From Methyloversatilis discipulorum (GTDB lineage Bacteria > Pseudomonadota > Gammaproteobacteria > Burkholderiales > Rhodocyclaceae), in NCBI RefSeq assembly GCF_000527135.1, contig NZ_AZUP01000001.1, forward strand, positions 2,790,001 to 2,854,000: a DNA stretch of 64,000 nucleotides, read 5' to 3'. The notes beneath the pieces were generated by a model that was not told the DNA's origin, ran no database searches, and saw only the letters and a list, made by a program, of their open reading frames with translations. Below, piece after piece: positions 27,474-36,934 of the stretch (positions are counted from its first letter, which is position 1; each line of letters opens with the position of its first letter). The translations under genes were made by a program, and so were the position numbers.

Positions 27474-27902
27474 TCAGCGCCCGCGCATCTTGCGGCGCTT
27501 TTCGTGCAGTTCCTGCGCCTCGACCGACATCGTCGCGGTCGGCCGCGCCAGTAGCCGGGCGAGACCTATCGGCTCGCCGGTGAATTCGCACCAGCCGTAA
27601 CTGCCGTCGTCGATGCGCGCCAGCGCCTCGTCTATCGTGTGCAGGTGCTTGCGTTCGCGATCGCGTACGCGCAATTCCAGCGAATGATCCTCCTCCAGCG
27701 ACGCGCGGTCCGACGGGTCGGGCGTGCGCTCGAACTCGTGCAGGTGCTGCGTCGTTTCATGCGCCGACTGCAGCAGCGCGTCGCGCTCGGCGAGCAATCG
27801 CTGCCGGAAGAAGGCGAGTTGCTCCGGCGACATGTATTCCGACGGCGGGGATGCGAGCAGGCGGGCTTCGGCGTCCGCCTCGGCAAGGAGGGTAGCGCTC
27901 AT
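27474..27902 (-). CDS. DksA-family protein (second paralog)
   Basis: 142 residues, clearly paralogous to the protein at 12.2 kb: the coiled coil has PDPSDRASLEEDHSLELR and RDRERKHLHTIDEALARI, and the C-terminus GWCEFTGEPIGLARLL ... ATMSVEAQELHEKRR. Again only one Cys of the zinc finger remains. The acidic tip (Asp-x-x-Asp) is kept, so RNA polymerase binding is plausible. Whether it replaces, antagonises or specialises from the first DksA is unknown. Convergent with infA. Confidence 0.88.
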   Translation of the reverse strand: MSATLLAEADAEARLLASPPSEYMSPEQLAFFRQRLLAERDALLQSAHETTQHLHEFERTPDPSDRASLEEDHSLELRVRDRERKHLHTIDEALARIDDGSYGWCEFTGEPIGLARLLARPTATMSVEAQELHEKRRKMRGR

Positions 27903-28127
27903 GGTACGGGCCTTCCGGGTGAGCGGTGGATGGGCGCACGCAGCGGTGCGTGCCCGCCGGCCGCCGCGGGAATCGGCGATCCGGTGCACTAAAGATACAC
28001 GTCCCGGATGACGGCGGTGCGCACAACTTTTCCCGCAGCCGGCGAATACCGCCCGCGTCCGGCAGCGATTGACAGGGCCGGCGTCGCCGACGCAAGGTAT
28101 GCGCCCCGCGACGCCCCGCCCACACCT

Positions 28128-29249
28128 GTGCTCAGACTTCTCCACACCGCCGACTGGCAGATCGGCAAGCAGTACGGACAGTTCGACGCCGACGAGGCGG
28201 CACTGCTGGCCGAAGCCCGCATCGCCGCGGTCGAGCGGCTGGCCGTGCTGGCGACCGAGCAGCGCGTCGATCTGGTGCTGGTTGCCGGCGACGTGTTCGA
28301 CGCCCAGGGCATCGCCGACAAGACGGTACTGCGGCTGTTCAACGCGACGCGCGCGCATGCCGGCCCGTGGGTCATGATCCCCGGCAACCACGACGCCGCG
28401 CTCAGCGAATCGGTGTGGACGCGTGCGCAGCGGCTCAACGCGGTGCCCGACAACGTGCACCTGTGCCTGCAGCCCGAGCCGCTGCGGTTCGACGGGCTGA
28501 ACGCCGTCGTGCTGCCGGCGCCGCTGACCCAGCGCCACACCTACAACGACCTGACCGACTGGTTCGCCGCCGCTGATACACCCGACGGCGTCTTCCGCAT
28601 CGGCATCGCGCACGGGGCGGTGCAGGGCCTGCTCGCCGACGGCATCGACTCCGCCAACCCGATTGCGGCCGACCGCGCCGCACAAGCGCGGCTGGACTAC
28701 CTTGCGCTCGGCGACTGGCATGGCTGCCGCCAGGTCGATGCACGCTGCTGGTACAGCGGCACGCCGGAAACCGACCGCTTCCGCAACAACGATTCCGGCC
28801 GCGCGCTCATCGTCGACATCGACGCACCGGGCGCCGTGCCACGGGTGACGCCGGTGGATACCGGTCGCTACCGCTGGCGCAGCGAGGCGTTCACGCTGCA
28901 GGTGGCGAGCGACGTCGATGCGCTGTGCGCACTGCTCGGCGCGCTCGCGGCAGACGACGTGCTGCAGCTCGACATCGATGGCCGCACCGATCTCGATGGT
29001 CTGACCCGCATCGGCGACGCGATCACGCAAGCGCGCGGCCGCGCACGCGCCGTGCTGGCCGAGCTCGATCGCGTACGCATCGAACCGACCGCCGACGACC
29101 TCGAACGACTGGCCGCCGAAGGCTATCTGGGCGAGGTGATCGCCGATCTGCGCGCCGCGCAGGACGGTGCCGACGGCGACACCGCGCGCGACGCACTGGT
29201 GCTGCTGGCCGGCCTGCTCGACGCGCGCCGCGCGGGGGTGACGCGATGA
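28128..29249 (+). CDS. SbcD/YhaO-like calcineurin-type DNA repair nuclease
   Basis: About 373 residues. All metallophosphoesterase motifs of SbcD/Mre11 are present: LLHTADWQIG, VAGDVFDAQG, MIPGNHDAAL, IAHGAVQGL and LGDWHGCRQV. The partner ATPase overlaps by 4 bp (ATGA). Together they would form an SbcCD/YhaON-type nuclease that trims DNA ends or hairpins. I place the start at GTG 28128, just before the first motif; an in-frame ATG at 28008 would add 40 non-homologous residues. Confidence 0.83.
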   Translation: MLRLLHTADWQIGKQYGQFDADEAALLAEARIAAVERLAVLATEQRVDLVLVAGDVFDAQGIADKTVLRLFNATRAHAGPWVMIPGNHDAALSESVWTRAQRLNAVPDNVHLCLQPEPLRFDGLNAVVLPAPLTQRHTYNDLTDWFAAADTPDGVFRIGIAHGAVQGLLADGIDSANPIAADRAAQARLDYLALGDWHGCRQVDARCWYSGTPETDRFRNNDSGRALIVDIDAPGAVPRVTPVDTGRYRWRSEAFTLQVASDVDALCALLGALAADDVLQLDIDGRTDLDGLTRIGDAITQARGRARAVLAELDRVRIEPTADDLERLAAEGYLGEVIADLRAAQDGADGDTARDALVLLAGLLDARRAGVTR

Positions 29250-31885
29250 AGATCAGCCGCCTGCGCGTCGACCAGTTCCGCCGCTTCCGCCAGCCCTTCG
29301 AACTGCGCGACCTCGGCCCCGGACTCAATCTGTTCGCCGGCCCCAACGAAGCCGGCAAGAGCACGCTGGTCGCCGCGCTGCGCGCCGCCTTCTTCGAGCG
29401 TCACCGCTCCGGCACGGTCGAGCACCTGCGCCCGTGGGGCGACACCGGCGCCGCCCCCGAGGTCGAACTCGATTTCGAACTCGATGGCACGCCCTGCCGC
29501 CTGTCCAAGCGCTTCCTCGGCAAGAAGCGCTGCACGCTGCAGTTCGGCACGCGCACCTACGACGGCGCCGAAGCCGAGGATTTCATCGCCGAACAGCTGG
29601 GCTTCGCCTTCGCTGCCAAGGGGTCGAGCAAGGCCGAGCACTGGGGTATTCCTGGTCTGCTGTGGATGGAACAGGGCAGCGCGCAGGACATTCGCGCCGC
29701 CGTCACGCACGCCACCGATCACCTGCGCACCGCGCTGAACGCCTCGCTCGGCGAGATCGCCGGCGGCGACGGCGACGACGTGACGAACGAGGTGGAACGG
29801 CTGCGCAACGAATTGCTGACGCCGTCCTCCGACCGTCCGCGCGGCGCCTACGCCGAGGCGCTGCAGGCAGAGCAATCGCTGCACGAAGCGCTGACGAAAG
29901 TGGACGACGATCTGCTCGCCGTCCGCCAGAAGGTGGACCGGCTGGCACAACTGCGCCGCGAGCACGACGCCGACGCCGCACAGCGGCCATGGGAGGACCT
30001 GCGCGCGCGTGCCGCCGCCGCTGCCGCGACGCTGCGCGAGGCGCAGTCGCTGCAGGAACGCCTGCTCGTCGAGAAGCGCTCGGCGCAGTCACTGCAGGAG
30101 CGCGCCGATCTGTTGCGCCAGCAGCTCGACCGCTGGGCGGCCGAGGCGAGCGACGCCCAGGCGCGCGCCGAAGCGGTGAGTGCGGCACAGCGCGCGCTCG
30201 ACGACGCGACCGCGCTGGCCGCGCCCTGGCAGCAGCGCGAACGCGATGCGCAGACGCAGCACGACGCCGCACGCCGCACGCTGGCGCTGACGCGCGCACG
30301 CGACAACCGGCGCGCGCTGGTACGCGAGCTGGACGAGCTCCGCCGCAAGAGCGAAGCGCTGGCCGCCACGCTGGCGCAGGCCGAAGCGGAACAGGCGCGC
30401 CAGCTCGCGCTGCAGGCCGAAGTGGCGGCCAGCGAAATCAGGGCGGGCGATCTGAACGCACTGCGCGACCAGGCGCGGCAGCTGCGCGAACTGGACATCC
30501 GGCGTACGGCGATCGCCACCCGGCTGCGCTTCGCGCTCGACGCCGGGCGCGAACTGCGCATTGGCGACGACGTGCTCAGCGGCGACGGCGAACGCCTGCT
30601 GCTCGATGCCACCACGCTGACGCTGCCCGGCTACGGCCGGCTGCGCATCGAACCCGGCGGCGGCGACCTCGCCGCGCTGGCGCGCGAAGCGGCCGAAGTG
30701 CAGGACCGCCACGCCAGCGCGCTGGCCCGGCTCGGCGTCGACTCGCTCGACGCCGCCGAGGCACGCCAGCAGCAGCACGCGCACAGGCTGTCCGATCTGA
30801 AGGCGGCGCAGGCAACGCTGAAGGCGCTGGCGCCGCAGGGCGTCGATGCGCTGCGTGCCGAACGCGCGGCGCTCGCCGGTCGAGCGGCCGAACTGACGCA
30901 GCGACTCACGGCGCCGGCGGACGAAGGCGACGACACGCTCCCGCCGGTCGCCGAAGCCGAAGCCGCCGAAGACGCCGCACGCCACGCGCTGGCCGAAGCC
31001 ACCCGCCGACTGGCCGACGCACGCAACCGTTGCGCCGCTGCGCAGGCGGCGCTGGACGCCGCGCAGCGCGAACTCGGCGCGGCCCGCGCCCGGCTCGACG
31101 ACCCGACGCGCGCGCAGCAGCTGGCCGACACCCGCGTCGCGCTGACCGACGCGCTGGCGCAGCAGGAAGCGGCCGCGCTGCGCATCGCCGATCTGGCGCG
31201 CCAGCTCGACGCCGCCCGCCCGCAGGCGCTGGCGCAGGACGTCGAGCGCTACACGCGCAGCGCCGAGCAGATCGAACGCAGCTTCGCGCAGCGGCGCGAC
31301 GCGCTCACCGTGCTCGAAGTCGAACTGCAGGCGGCCGGCGCGCAGGGGCTGGACGAACGCCGCGCCGGGCTGGCACGCGACCACGCCGCAGCCGAGCGCC
31401 GCGCCGGCCAGCTGGCACGGCGGGCCCGCGCGCTCGACCTGCTGCTGCGCAGCCTGCGCGACAAGCGGCACGCGCTGACGCAGCGGCTGCAGGCGCCATT
31501 GCAGACGCATCTGAACCACTATCTCGGCCTGCTCTTCCCGGGTGCGCGCATCGCCCTCGACGACAGCCTGAGCCCCGGTCCGCTGACACGCGACGGCACC
31601 GCCGGCAGCGAAAGCGGCGAGGTCGACGAGCTGAGCTTCGGCGCGCGCGAACAGATGGGCGTGATCGCCCGCCTCGCCTATGCCGATCTGCTGAAGGAAG
31701 CCGGAAAGCCGACGCTCATCATCCTCGACGACGCGCTGGTGCACAGCGACGACGCGCGGCTGGAACGGATGAAGCGCGTGCTGTTCGACGCCGCACTGCG
31801 CCACCAGGTGCTGCTGTTCACCTGTCATCCGGACAAGTGGCGCGACATGGGCGTGCCGGTGCGTACACTGGAAGCCGCTTTGTAA
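29246..31885 (+). CDS. SbcC/YhaN-like coiled-coil ATPase
   Basis: 879 residues. Walker A GPNEAGKST (32-40) and the C-terminal signature ELSFGAREQMGVIARLAYAD followed by Walker B LIILDDALVHSDD frame two very long Ala/Arg/Glu-rich coiled-coil arms, the Rad50/SbcC layout. A CxxC zinc hook is not seen at the arm apex, which fits YhaN rather than true SbcC/Rad50. It is translationally coupled to the nuclease gene. Confidence 0.84.
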   Translation: MKISRLRVDQFRRFRQPFELRDLGPGLNLFAGPNEAGKSTLVAALRAAFFERHRSGTVEHLRPWGDTGAAPEVELDFELDGTPCRLSKRFLGKKRCTLQFGTRTYDGAEAEDFIAEQLGFAFAAKGSSKAEHWGIPGLLWMEQGSAQDIRAAVTHATDHLRTALNASLGEIAGGDGDDVTNEVERLRNELLTPSSDRPRGAYAEALQAEQSLHEALTKVDDDLLAVRQKVDRLAQLRREHDADAAQRPWEDLRARAAAAAATLREAQSLQERLLVEKRSAQSLQERADLLRQQLDRWAAEASDAQARAEAVSAAQRALDDATALAAPWQQRERDAQTQHDAARRTLALTRARDNRRALVRELDELRRKSEALAATLAQAEAEQARQLALQAEVAASEIRAGDLNALRDQARQLRELDIRRTAIATRLRFALDAGRELRIGDDVLSGDGERLLLDATTLTLPGYGRLRIEPGGGDLAALAREAAEVQDRHASALARLGVDSLDAAEARQQQHAHRLSDLKAAQATLKALAPQGVDALRAERAALAGRAAELTQRLTAPADEGDDTLPPVAEAEAAEDAARHALAEATRRLADARNRCAAAQAALDAAQRELGAARARLDDPTRAQQLADTRVALTDALAQQEAAALRIADLARQLDAARPQALAQDVERYTRSAEQIERSFAQRRDALTVLEVELQAAGAQGLDERRAGLARDHAAAERRAGQLARRARALDLLLRSLRDKRHALTQRLQAPLQTHLNHYLGLLFPGARIALDDSLSPGPLTRDGTAGSESGEVDELSFGAREQMGVIARLAYADLLKEAGKPTLIILDDALVHSDDARLERMKRVLFDAALRHQVLLFTCHPDKWRDMGVPVRTLEAAL

Positions 31886-31970
31886 GCGGGGTTTGCGTCA
31901 CCGGCCAGCGGCGGAACTGCCTGCGCGGCGCCGGATCGGAGCAGCATTGCCGCCAACCGACGGAGTGCCG

Positions 31971-32921
31971 ATGAATCCTGACAACGCCCTGCTCACCATT
32001 GCCCTGTTCGCCGCCTTCGCCGATGGCGTCAAGGACGACCGCGAGCGCGAACACGTGCGCCGCTTCGCCGACTCGCTCGGCGCGCAGGCGCCCGATCTGC
32101 CGCGCCTCTACCAGGACGTGCTGCTCAAGCGGGTGACGCTGCGCGACGCGACCTCGGCGCTGGGCGATCTCGGCCAGCGCCAGTTCGCCTATGAAATGGC
32201 GCTGTGCATCTGTGACGCCGACGGTCGCCAGTGCGACACCGAACGCGCCTTCCTCGCCGACCTGAAGCGTCAGCTCTGTCTCGACGGCGACGCGCGGGTG
32301 GCTGATGCCGAGAGCAAGGCCGACGCGCTGGCCGACCTCGACCAGTACGCGCCCGCCACGGTCCCTGCAGTCGCCGCACCGGTTACGGCCACGCAGCCGG
32401 CGCCGTCGGACGCCGAGCTCGACAAGACCATCCTGAACTACGCCATCCTCAACGGCGCGCTCGAACTGCTGCCGCAGAGCTGGGCCTCGGTCGCCATCAT
32501 TCCGCTGCAGATCAAGATGGTCTATCGCATCGGCCGCGCGCACGGCTACGAACTGGATCAGGGCCACATCAAGGAATTCCTCGCCACGGTCGGCGTCGGC
32601 CTCACCTCGCAGTACCTCGAACAATTCGGCCGCAAGCTGCTCGGCGGCCTGCTCGGCAAGATGGCCGGCAAGACCGTCGGCGGCCTCGGCCGCGCCGCCA
32701 CCGGCATGGCCTTCTCGTTCGCCAGCACCTATGCGCTCGGCCACATCGCAAAACGCTATTACGCGGGCGGCCGGCAGATGAGCGCAGCGGCGCTGCAACA
32801 GGGCTTCCAGCAGATGCTGGAACCGGCAAAGAAGCTGCAGGCCGACTACCTGCCGCAGATGCGCGAGCGCGCGTCCGGCCTGGACGCCGGGCAGATCATG
32901 GCAATGGTGCGCGGCGGCTGA
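31971..32921 (+). CDS. TerB-like / DUF697 protein
   Basis: 316 residues. The N-terminus (LLTIALFAAFADGVKDDRE ... CICDADGRQCDTERAFL) resembles a TerB tellurite-resistance domain with acidic metal-binding-like pairs. The C-terminus (ILNGALELLPQSWASVAIIP ... LLGGLLGKMAGKTVGG) matches the DUF697 (YcjF-like) helical region with hydrophobic, glycine-rich helices. A CGGAG site precedes the ATG. Such proteins are linked to envelope stress, but the function is not established. Confidence 0.75.
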   Translation: MNPDNALLTIALFAAFADGVKDDREREHVRRFADSLGAQAPDLPRLYQDVLLKRVTLRDATSALGDLGQRQFAYEMALCICDADGRQCDTERAFLADLKRQLCLDGDARVADAESKADALADLDQYAPATVPAVAAPVTATQPAPSDAELDKTILNYAILNGALELLPQSWASVAIIPLQIKMVYRIGRAHGYELDQGHIKEFLATVGVGLTSQYLEQFGRKLLGGLLGKMAGKTVGGLGRAATGMAFSFASTYALGHIAKRYYAGGRQMSAAALQQGFQQMLEPAKKLQADYLPQMRERASGLDAGQIMAMVRGG

Positions 32922-33025
32922 GCGCACCCAGGCCCGTTTGCGCTGGCGCAACGGGCCCGACGCACCGGCAGTGCACAATGGCGGCCCCCGCAGTCCGCGG
33001 GCGATCAATCATGAATGGGTAGGCC

Positions 33026-33364
33026 GTGAGTTCACTTCCGAAATGTCCGCAGTGCGGTTCCGAATACACCTACGAGGACGGCAGCATGTACGTCTGTCCG
33101 GAATGCGCGCACGAGTGGCCGCAGTTGGCCGCCGAAACCACCGATCAGGCGCGCGTCGTCAAGGACGCCTACGGCAACGTGCTGGCCGACGGCGACAGCG
33201 TCACGCTGATCAAGGACCTGAAGGTGAAGGGCTCGTCGTCGGTGCTGAAGGTGGGCACCAAGGTGAAGTCCATCCGCCTGGTCGAAGGCGACCACGACAT
33301 CGACTGCCGCATCGACGGCTTCGGCGCGATGCAGCTGAAGTCGGAGTTCGTGAAGAAGGCCTGA
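33026..33364 (+). CDS. PhnA/YjdM-type zinc-ribbon protein
   Basis: 112 residues, GTG start. An N-terminal zinc ribbon ([21 protein letters not shown]) is followed by the conserved C-terminal domain [20 protein letters not shown] ... [15 protein letters not shown]. The historical name PhnA links it to phosphonate use, but most homologs are not in phn operons and this one is not; its role is unclear. Confidence 0.9.
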   Translation: MSSLPKCPQCGSEYTYEDGSMYVCPECAHEWPQLAAETTDQARVVKDAYGNVLADGDSVTLIKDLKVKGSSSVLKVGTKVKSIRLVEGDHDIDCRIDGFGAMQLKSEFVKKA

Positions 33365-33378
33365 GTGCGGCCGTGCGC

Positions 33379-33395
33379 GCCGGTCGACGACCGGC
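33379..33395. terminator. Hairpin between convergent genes
   Basis: Perfect 7-bp inverted repeat GCCGGTC-GAC-GACCGGC in the 43 bp between two convergent stops. Neither side has a T-run, so it may only slow polymerase or protect 3' ends. Confidence 0.35.
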
Positions 33396-33407
33396 ACGCA
33401 TCCGCGA

Positions 33408-34160
33408 TCAGAAGCGCTCCACCTCGACCTTCACGTCGTCGATCGCCAGACCGTGATCGAAGCTGAAGTTGTTGCGCACGGACCAGCGCAGCCACAGGCG
33501 GCTGCCGGCCGTCCATGCCGGCGTGATGACGCCGCCGAGTGTCTGTTTGGCCAGCGGGTCACGACCGAACACCGGTGCGCCGCTCGGCGTGACGATCAGC
33601 GGCGACGGCGAGTCGAAATCGAAGCCGGCGCCCGGGCGCACCCAGTCGACATGACCGAATTCCTCGCCGACGCCGTACTCGAACACCAGCACGTTCAGGT
33701 CGTCGCTGGCGCCCTGCCGCCACTGCTGGCCTTCGAACGCGACGCGCACCGCGTCGATGCCGCGGCCGCCCGCATTGCGGAAGGACACGGCGATGTAGCC
33801 GGCGAGCTGGCCGGCGGCCGGCGTGCCGAAGTAGCTGCCGCCGGTGCCGACCGCGCCGAGCGCGCGGTTGCCGTCGCCTTCGAGGCCGTAGCTGTAGAAG
33901 CTGCCGCCTGCGTCGTCACCGGTGTCGCCGCGGTAGGTCGGCGTCACCAGCGGCTGTTCGACGAAGTTGAGCAGGCGCCAGCCGGGCAGCGTGTCGTTGT
34001 CGCGCCAGTCGAAGGCGCGACTGGTGGCGCCCAGCGTGTCGAAGTCCTGCACGTAGACGAAGCGCCCGGTGGCGTCCGGCGCCACCGCGATGTCGGCCGT
34101 GGCCGGCAGCGCAGCCGCGCCGAGTGCGGCTGCGAGCAGGAAAGCACGTATCGAGATCAT
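33408..34160 (-). CDS. Secreted protein, paralog of the neighbouring PEP-CTERM protein but without sorting signal
   Basis: 250 residues with a signal peptide (FLLAAALGAAALPATA). Throughout, it parallels the next protein: YVQDFDTLG/YFQDFDMLA, GDDAGGSFYSYG/GSDAGGYFYSYG, RALGAVGTGGSYFGTP/RALGALGSGGAYWGSP and FDHGLAIDDVKVEV/FDHGLAIDNVSLSV. It ends right after this last motif and so lacks the PEP-CTERM anchor. It should be secreted free rather than processed by exosortase. The beta-sandwich-like pattern suggests a lectin-like fold; the ligand is unknown. An upstream GTG at 34166 could be the start. Confidence 0.75.
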   Translation of the reverse strand: MISIRAFLLAAALGAAALPATADIAVAPDATGRFVYVQDFDTLGATSRAFDWRDNDTLPGWRLLNFVEQPLVTPTYRGDTGDDAGGSFYSYGLEGDGNRALGAVGTGGSYFGTPAAGQLAGYIAVSFRNAGGRGIDAVRVAFEGQQWRQGASDDLNVLVFEYGVGEEFGHVDWVRPGAGFDFDSPSPLIVTPSGAPVFGRDPLAKQTLGGVITPAWTAGSRLWLRWSVRNNFSFDHGLAIDDVKVEVERF

Positions 34161-34173
34161 CGCCACCGTCCGC

Positions 34174-35025
34174 TCAGGCGCGCTTGCGGCGCGCGACTGC
34201 GCCGACGATGCCGAGGCCGGCGGCCAGCAGCGCGATCGAGGTCGGTTCCGGCACCGCCGGGATGGCGACGCTCAGCGACACGTTGTCGATGGCCAGGCCG
34301 TGGTCGAAGCCGGCGCTGTTGTAGTCGATCCAGGTGATCCACAGCGTCTGGCCGGCCTCCCACTCGAGCGCGATGTCACCGCCGCGCAGCACGGCATTAG
34401 CGTTGCCGTCGGAGGCGAAGCCTGCGGTCGAGGCGGCGTTGGTCACCGTCGAGTTGTACTTGAACGCGCTGCCCGGATTGATCCAGGTGCCCACGCTGGC
34501 GAAGCTGTCGCCGAAGCCGTAGCGGAAGTCCAGCGTGTCGCTGCCTTGGTTGGATTCGCCGACGCGCCATTGCTCGGCATCCCAGAACACGCTGACGCCT
34601 TCGATGGTGGCACCGCTGTCGTTGCGGAAGGCGGCCGCGGCATAGCCGGACAGCGCGCTGGAAGCGGGCGAGCCCCAGTAGGCGCCGCCGGAGCCGAGCG
34701 CTCCCAGCGCGCGGTCGCTGTCGGCGTTCTGCCCGTAGCTGTAGAAGTAGCCACCGGCGTCGCTGCCGTTGCCGGCGCGGTAGAAGGTCTTGGCGACCTT
34801 GGCCGAATCGAACAGCGACCAGCCGGCGAGGGTGCTGTCATTGCTCCAGGCGACGTTGCTGCTGCCGTTGGCGGAGGCCAGCATGTCGAAGTCCTGGAAG
34901 TACTCGAAGCTGTCGAACAGGCCCGAGGCGTCACGTTCCAGCGTGACGCTGACGGCGGCGTGAGCCGGGGCGGCCAGTGCAGCGAAGGCGACGGCCAGAG
35001 CGGTGGCGAGGGTGCGGTGGATCAT
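34174..35025 (-). CDS. PEP-CTERM sorting-domain exported protein
   Basis: 283 residues: a signal peptide (TLATALAVAFAALAAPAHA), a beta-rich body, and a C-terminal VPEPTSIALLAAGLGIVGAV followed by ARRKRA. That is the Pro-Glu-Pro motif, membrane helix and basic tail recognised by exosortase, which links such proteins to exopolysaccharide-producing Gram-negatives. No exosortase is in the window. The gene lies between its anchor-less paralog and phoD on one strand; the three may be co-regulated. Confidence 0.85.
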   Translation of the reverse strand: MIHRTLATALAVAFAALAAPAHAAVSVTLERDASGLFDSFEYFQDFDMLASANGSSNVAWSNDSTLAGWSLFDSAKVAKTFYRAGNGSDAGGYFYSYGQNADSDRALGALGSGGAYWGSPASSALSGYAAAAFRNDSGATIEGVSVFWDAEQWRVGESNQGSDTLDFRYGFGDSFASVGTWINPGSAFKYNSTVTNAASTAGFASDGNANAVLRGGDIALEWEAGQTLWITWIDYNSAGFDHGLAIDNVSLSVAIPAVPEPTSIALLAAGLGIVGAVARRKRA

Positions 35026-35060
35026 GGTGAGGTTCTCCGTGAGGTGCGGTGGGTTCGGAT

Positions 35061-36740
35061 TCAGGCGAGCGGCAACAGCGCGCGCTGGGCGCTGCCGGGC
35101 AGCGTGCGCACGGTGGCGCCTTCGCTGAGCGTGTACTGGCGGGACTTGACGGTGCTGACGAAGTACCAGGTGGAGCGGCACTCGTCGCGCGTGGCGGTCA
35201 GCACCATGAAGCCGCGGTGAGCGGTTTCGGCGTACTTGAGGTCGGGAATCGTGTCGACCATCCATTGCGCGACCACTTCCGGCGCGTCGGTGCGGCGGCT
35301 GACTTCCATGCCGGGCGAGGACACGCCAGGTGTGGCGAACTCGACGCCGATGCGGTTGCCGGCGGCGTCGACCAGGTCACTCGCCCAGGCGTTGTGCGTG
35401 TCGCCGGCGACCACGACCAGGTTCTTGTCGAGCCGGCGCGCAGCAGCGTAGACCGCCTCGCGCGCTGCTTCGTAGCCGCCCCAAGCGTCGGTGCTGCGCG
35501 GGATCGACGGCTGGCCAAGGATGTAGCGCTCGGCACGGGTGAGCGCCTCCGGCTGCGTCGCCGCCTTGTCGTTCAGCGCAATCCAGTTGGCGATCGAGAT
35601 CTGGTCGAGCGCGATGGCAGCCGGAATTTCGGCGCGCGCCATCAGCACCTGCTGGCCCAGCACCTGCCAGGTCGCGGTCGAATCGGCCATCTGCTGTTCC
35701 AGCCAGGCCTGCTGCACGCTGCCCAGCATCTGCCGGCTGTCGTCGCCAATCGCCGCGCGCAGTGCGTCGGCATTGATGCCGTCGGGGCCGACGAAATCGC
35801 CGAAGGCGAGCTGTTCGGTGCGCGCCAGCAGGCGGGTTTCCAGCATGTGCAGCGACAGCAGGTCGCCGAAGTCGAAGGAGCGGTAGATGCGGCGCAGGTC
35901 GGCGGTGTCCGGCGTACGCACCGGCAGCCACTCGTGATAGGCCTTCAGCGCAGCAGCGCGACGGTCGGCGTAAGGGCCTTCGGTGGCCGGGGTGTGATTG
36001 GCGGCGCCGGACACGAAGGTGTTGTTGCACACCTCGTGATCGTCCCAGACCGCGATCAGCGGCACCGCGGCGGTCAGCGCCTGCAGGCCGGGATCACCGC
36101 GGTACAGCGCGTGACGGGTGCGGTAGTCGGCCAACGTGATGCACTCGCCCGCCGGCAGCACTTCGCGGCCAAGCGCTGCGGCGTCGTCGGTGGCATACCC
36201 GCTGCGGCCGTATTCGTAGATGTAGTCGCCGAGATGCAGCGCGGCATGGAGGTCGTCCATGCGCGCCGCTTCGGCGTAGGCGTGGAAGTAGCCGGCCGGG
36301 AAGTTCGAGCACGAAAAAACGGCGAGCTTCACCTGGTCGACCGCGCCCTCGGGCAAGGTACGCGTGCGACCGACCGGCGAGCGCTGGCTGCCGTAGGTGA
36401 AGCGGTAGTGGTAGCGCGTGTCCGGGCGCAGGCCATCGACGTCGATCTTGACCGTGAAGTCGCGCGTCGCATTGGTGCGGAACAGGCCGCTGCGCACGAC
36501 ACGGCTGAATGCGGCATCGATCGCCACTTCCCAGAACACGCGCGGCTGGGCGTCGCCCGGCGCGGTAATGCGGGTCCACAGGATGACGCGGCGGGCCAGC
36601 GGGTCGCCGCTGGCGATGCCATGAACGAAGGGCGCGGCGGCGGCCTGCGCGGTCGAGCCGGAAAGAAGGGCCGGCGCGGCGAGCGCGGCGGCGCCGAGGG
36701 TGCCGATGAACTTGCGGCGGCTGGTCGGGGACGTGGTCAT
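35061..36740 (-). CDS. phoD: Alkaline phosphatase D (PhoD-like), Tat-exported
   Basis: 559 residues with a twin-arginine signal (SRRKFIGTLGAAALAAPALL). The PhoD core is evident: FSCSNFPAGYFHAY, LHLGDYIYEYG, WDDHEVCNN and VVVAGDTHNAWASDL, which supply the metal ligands of this calcium/iron phosphodiesterase-phosphatase. It releases phosphate from organic esters in the periplasm or outside. A Pho box was not identified in the 194 bp upstream. It lies behind no transport gene but directly before the PEP-CTERM pair. Confidence 0.9.
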   Translation of the reverse strand: MTTSPTSRRKFIGTLGAAALAAPALLSGSTAQAAAAPFVHGIASGDPLARRVILWTRITAPGDAQPRVFWEVAIDAAFSRVVRSGLFRTNATRDFTVKIDVDGLRPDTRYHYRFTYGSQRSPVGRTRTLPEGAVDQVKLAVFSCSNFPAGYFHAYAEAARMDDLHAALHLGDYIYEYGRSGYATDDAAALGREVLPAGECITLADYRTRHALYRGDPGLQALTAAVPLIAVWDDHEVCNNTFVSGAANHTPATEGPYADRRAAALKAYHEWLPVRTPDTADLRRIYRSFDFGDLLSLHMLETRLLARTEQLAFGDFVGPDGINADALRAAIGDDSRQMLGSVQQAWLEQQMADSTATWQVLGQQVLMARAEIPAAIALDQISIANWIALNDKAATQPEALTRAERYILGQPSIPRSTDAWGGYEAAREAVYAAARRLDKNLVVVAGDTHNAWASDLVDAAGNRIGVEFATPGVSSPGMEVSRRTDAPEVVAQWMVDTIPDLKYAETAHRGFMVLTATRDECRSTWYFVSTVKSRQYTLSEGATVRTLPGSAQRALLPLA

Positions 36741-36934
36741 GTACGGTCGGCGCGATACGGAAATGCGAAGGCCGCACAGTGTTGTTTGCCGACATTACAG
36801 GCCGCATCTGCGCGACGCCGCCGCTCGTGGTCCGTTCAGACTATCGGCGGCGACGGCGCACATCGTTCACCCGGTTTGCGCAAATTGACCGAAAATCGTG
36901 CGCCGCATCGGCCGCCCGCGGTATTTTCCCGGTC

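Noticed and set aside
29434..31974. 846-codon alternative frame within the SbcC-like gene
   Set aside because: It is almost only Arg/Ala/Gly/Gln, without any motif; the other frame carries Walker A and B.
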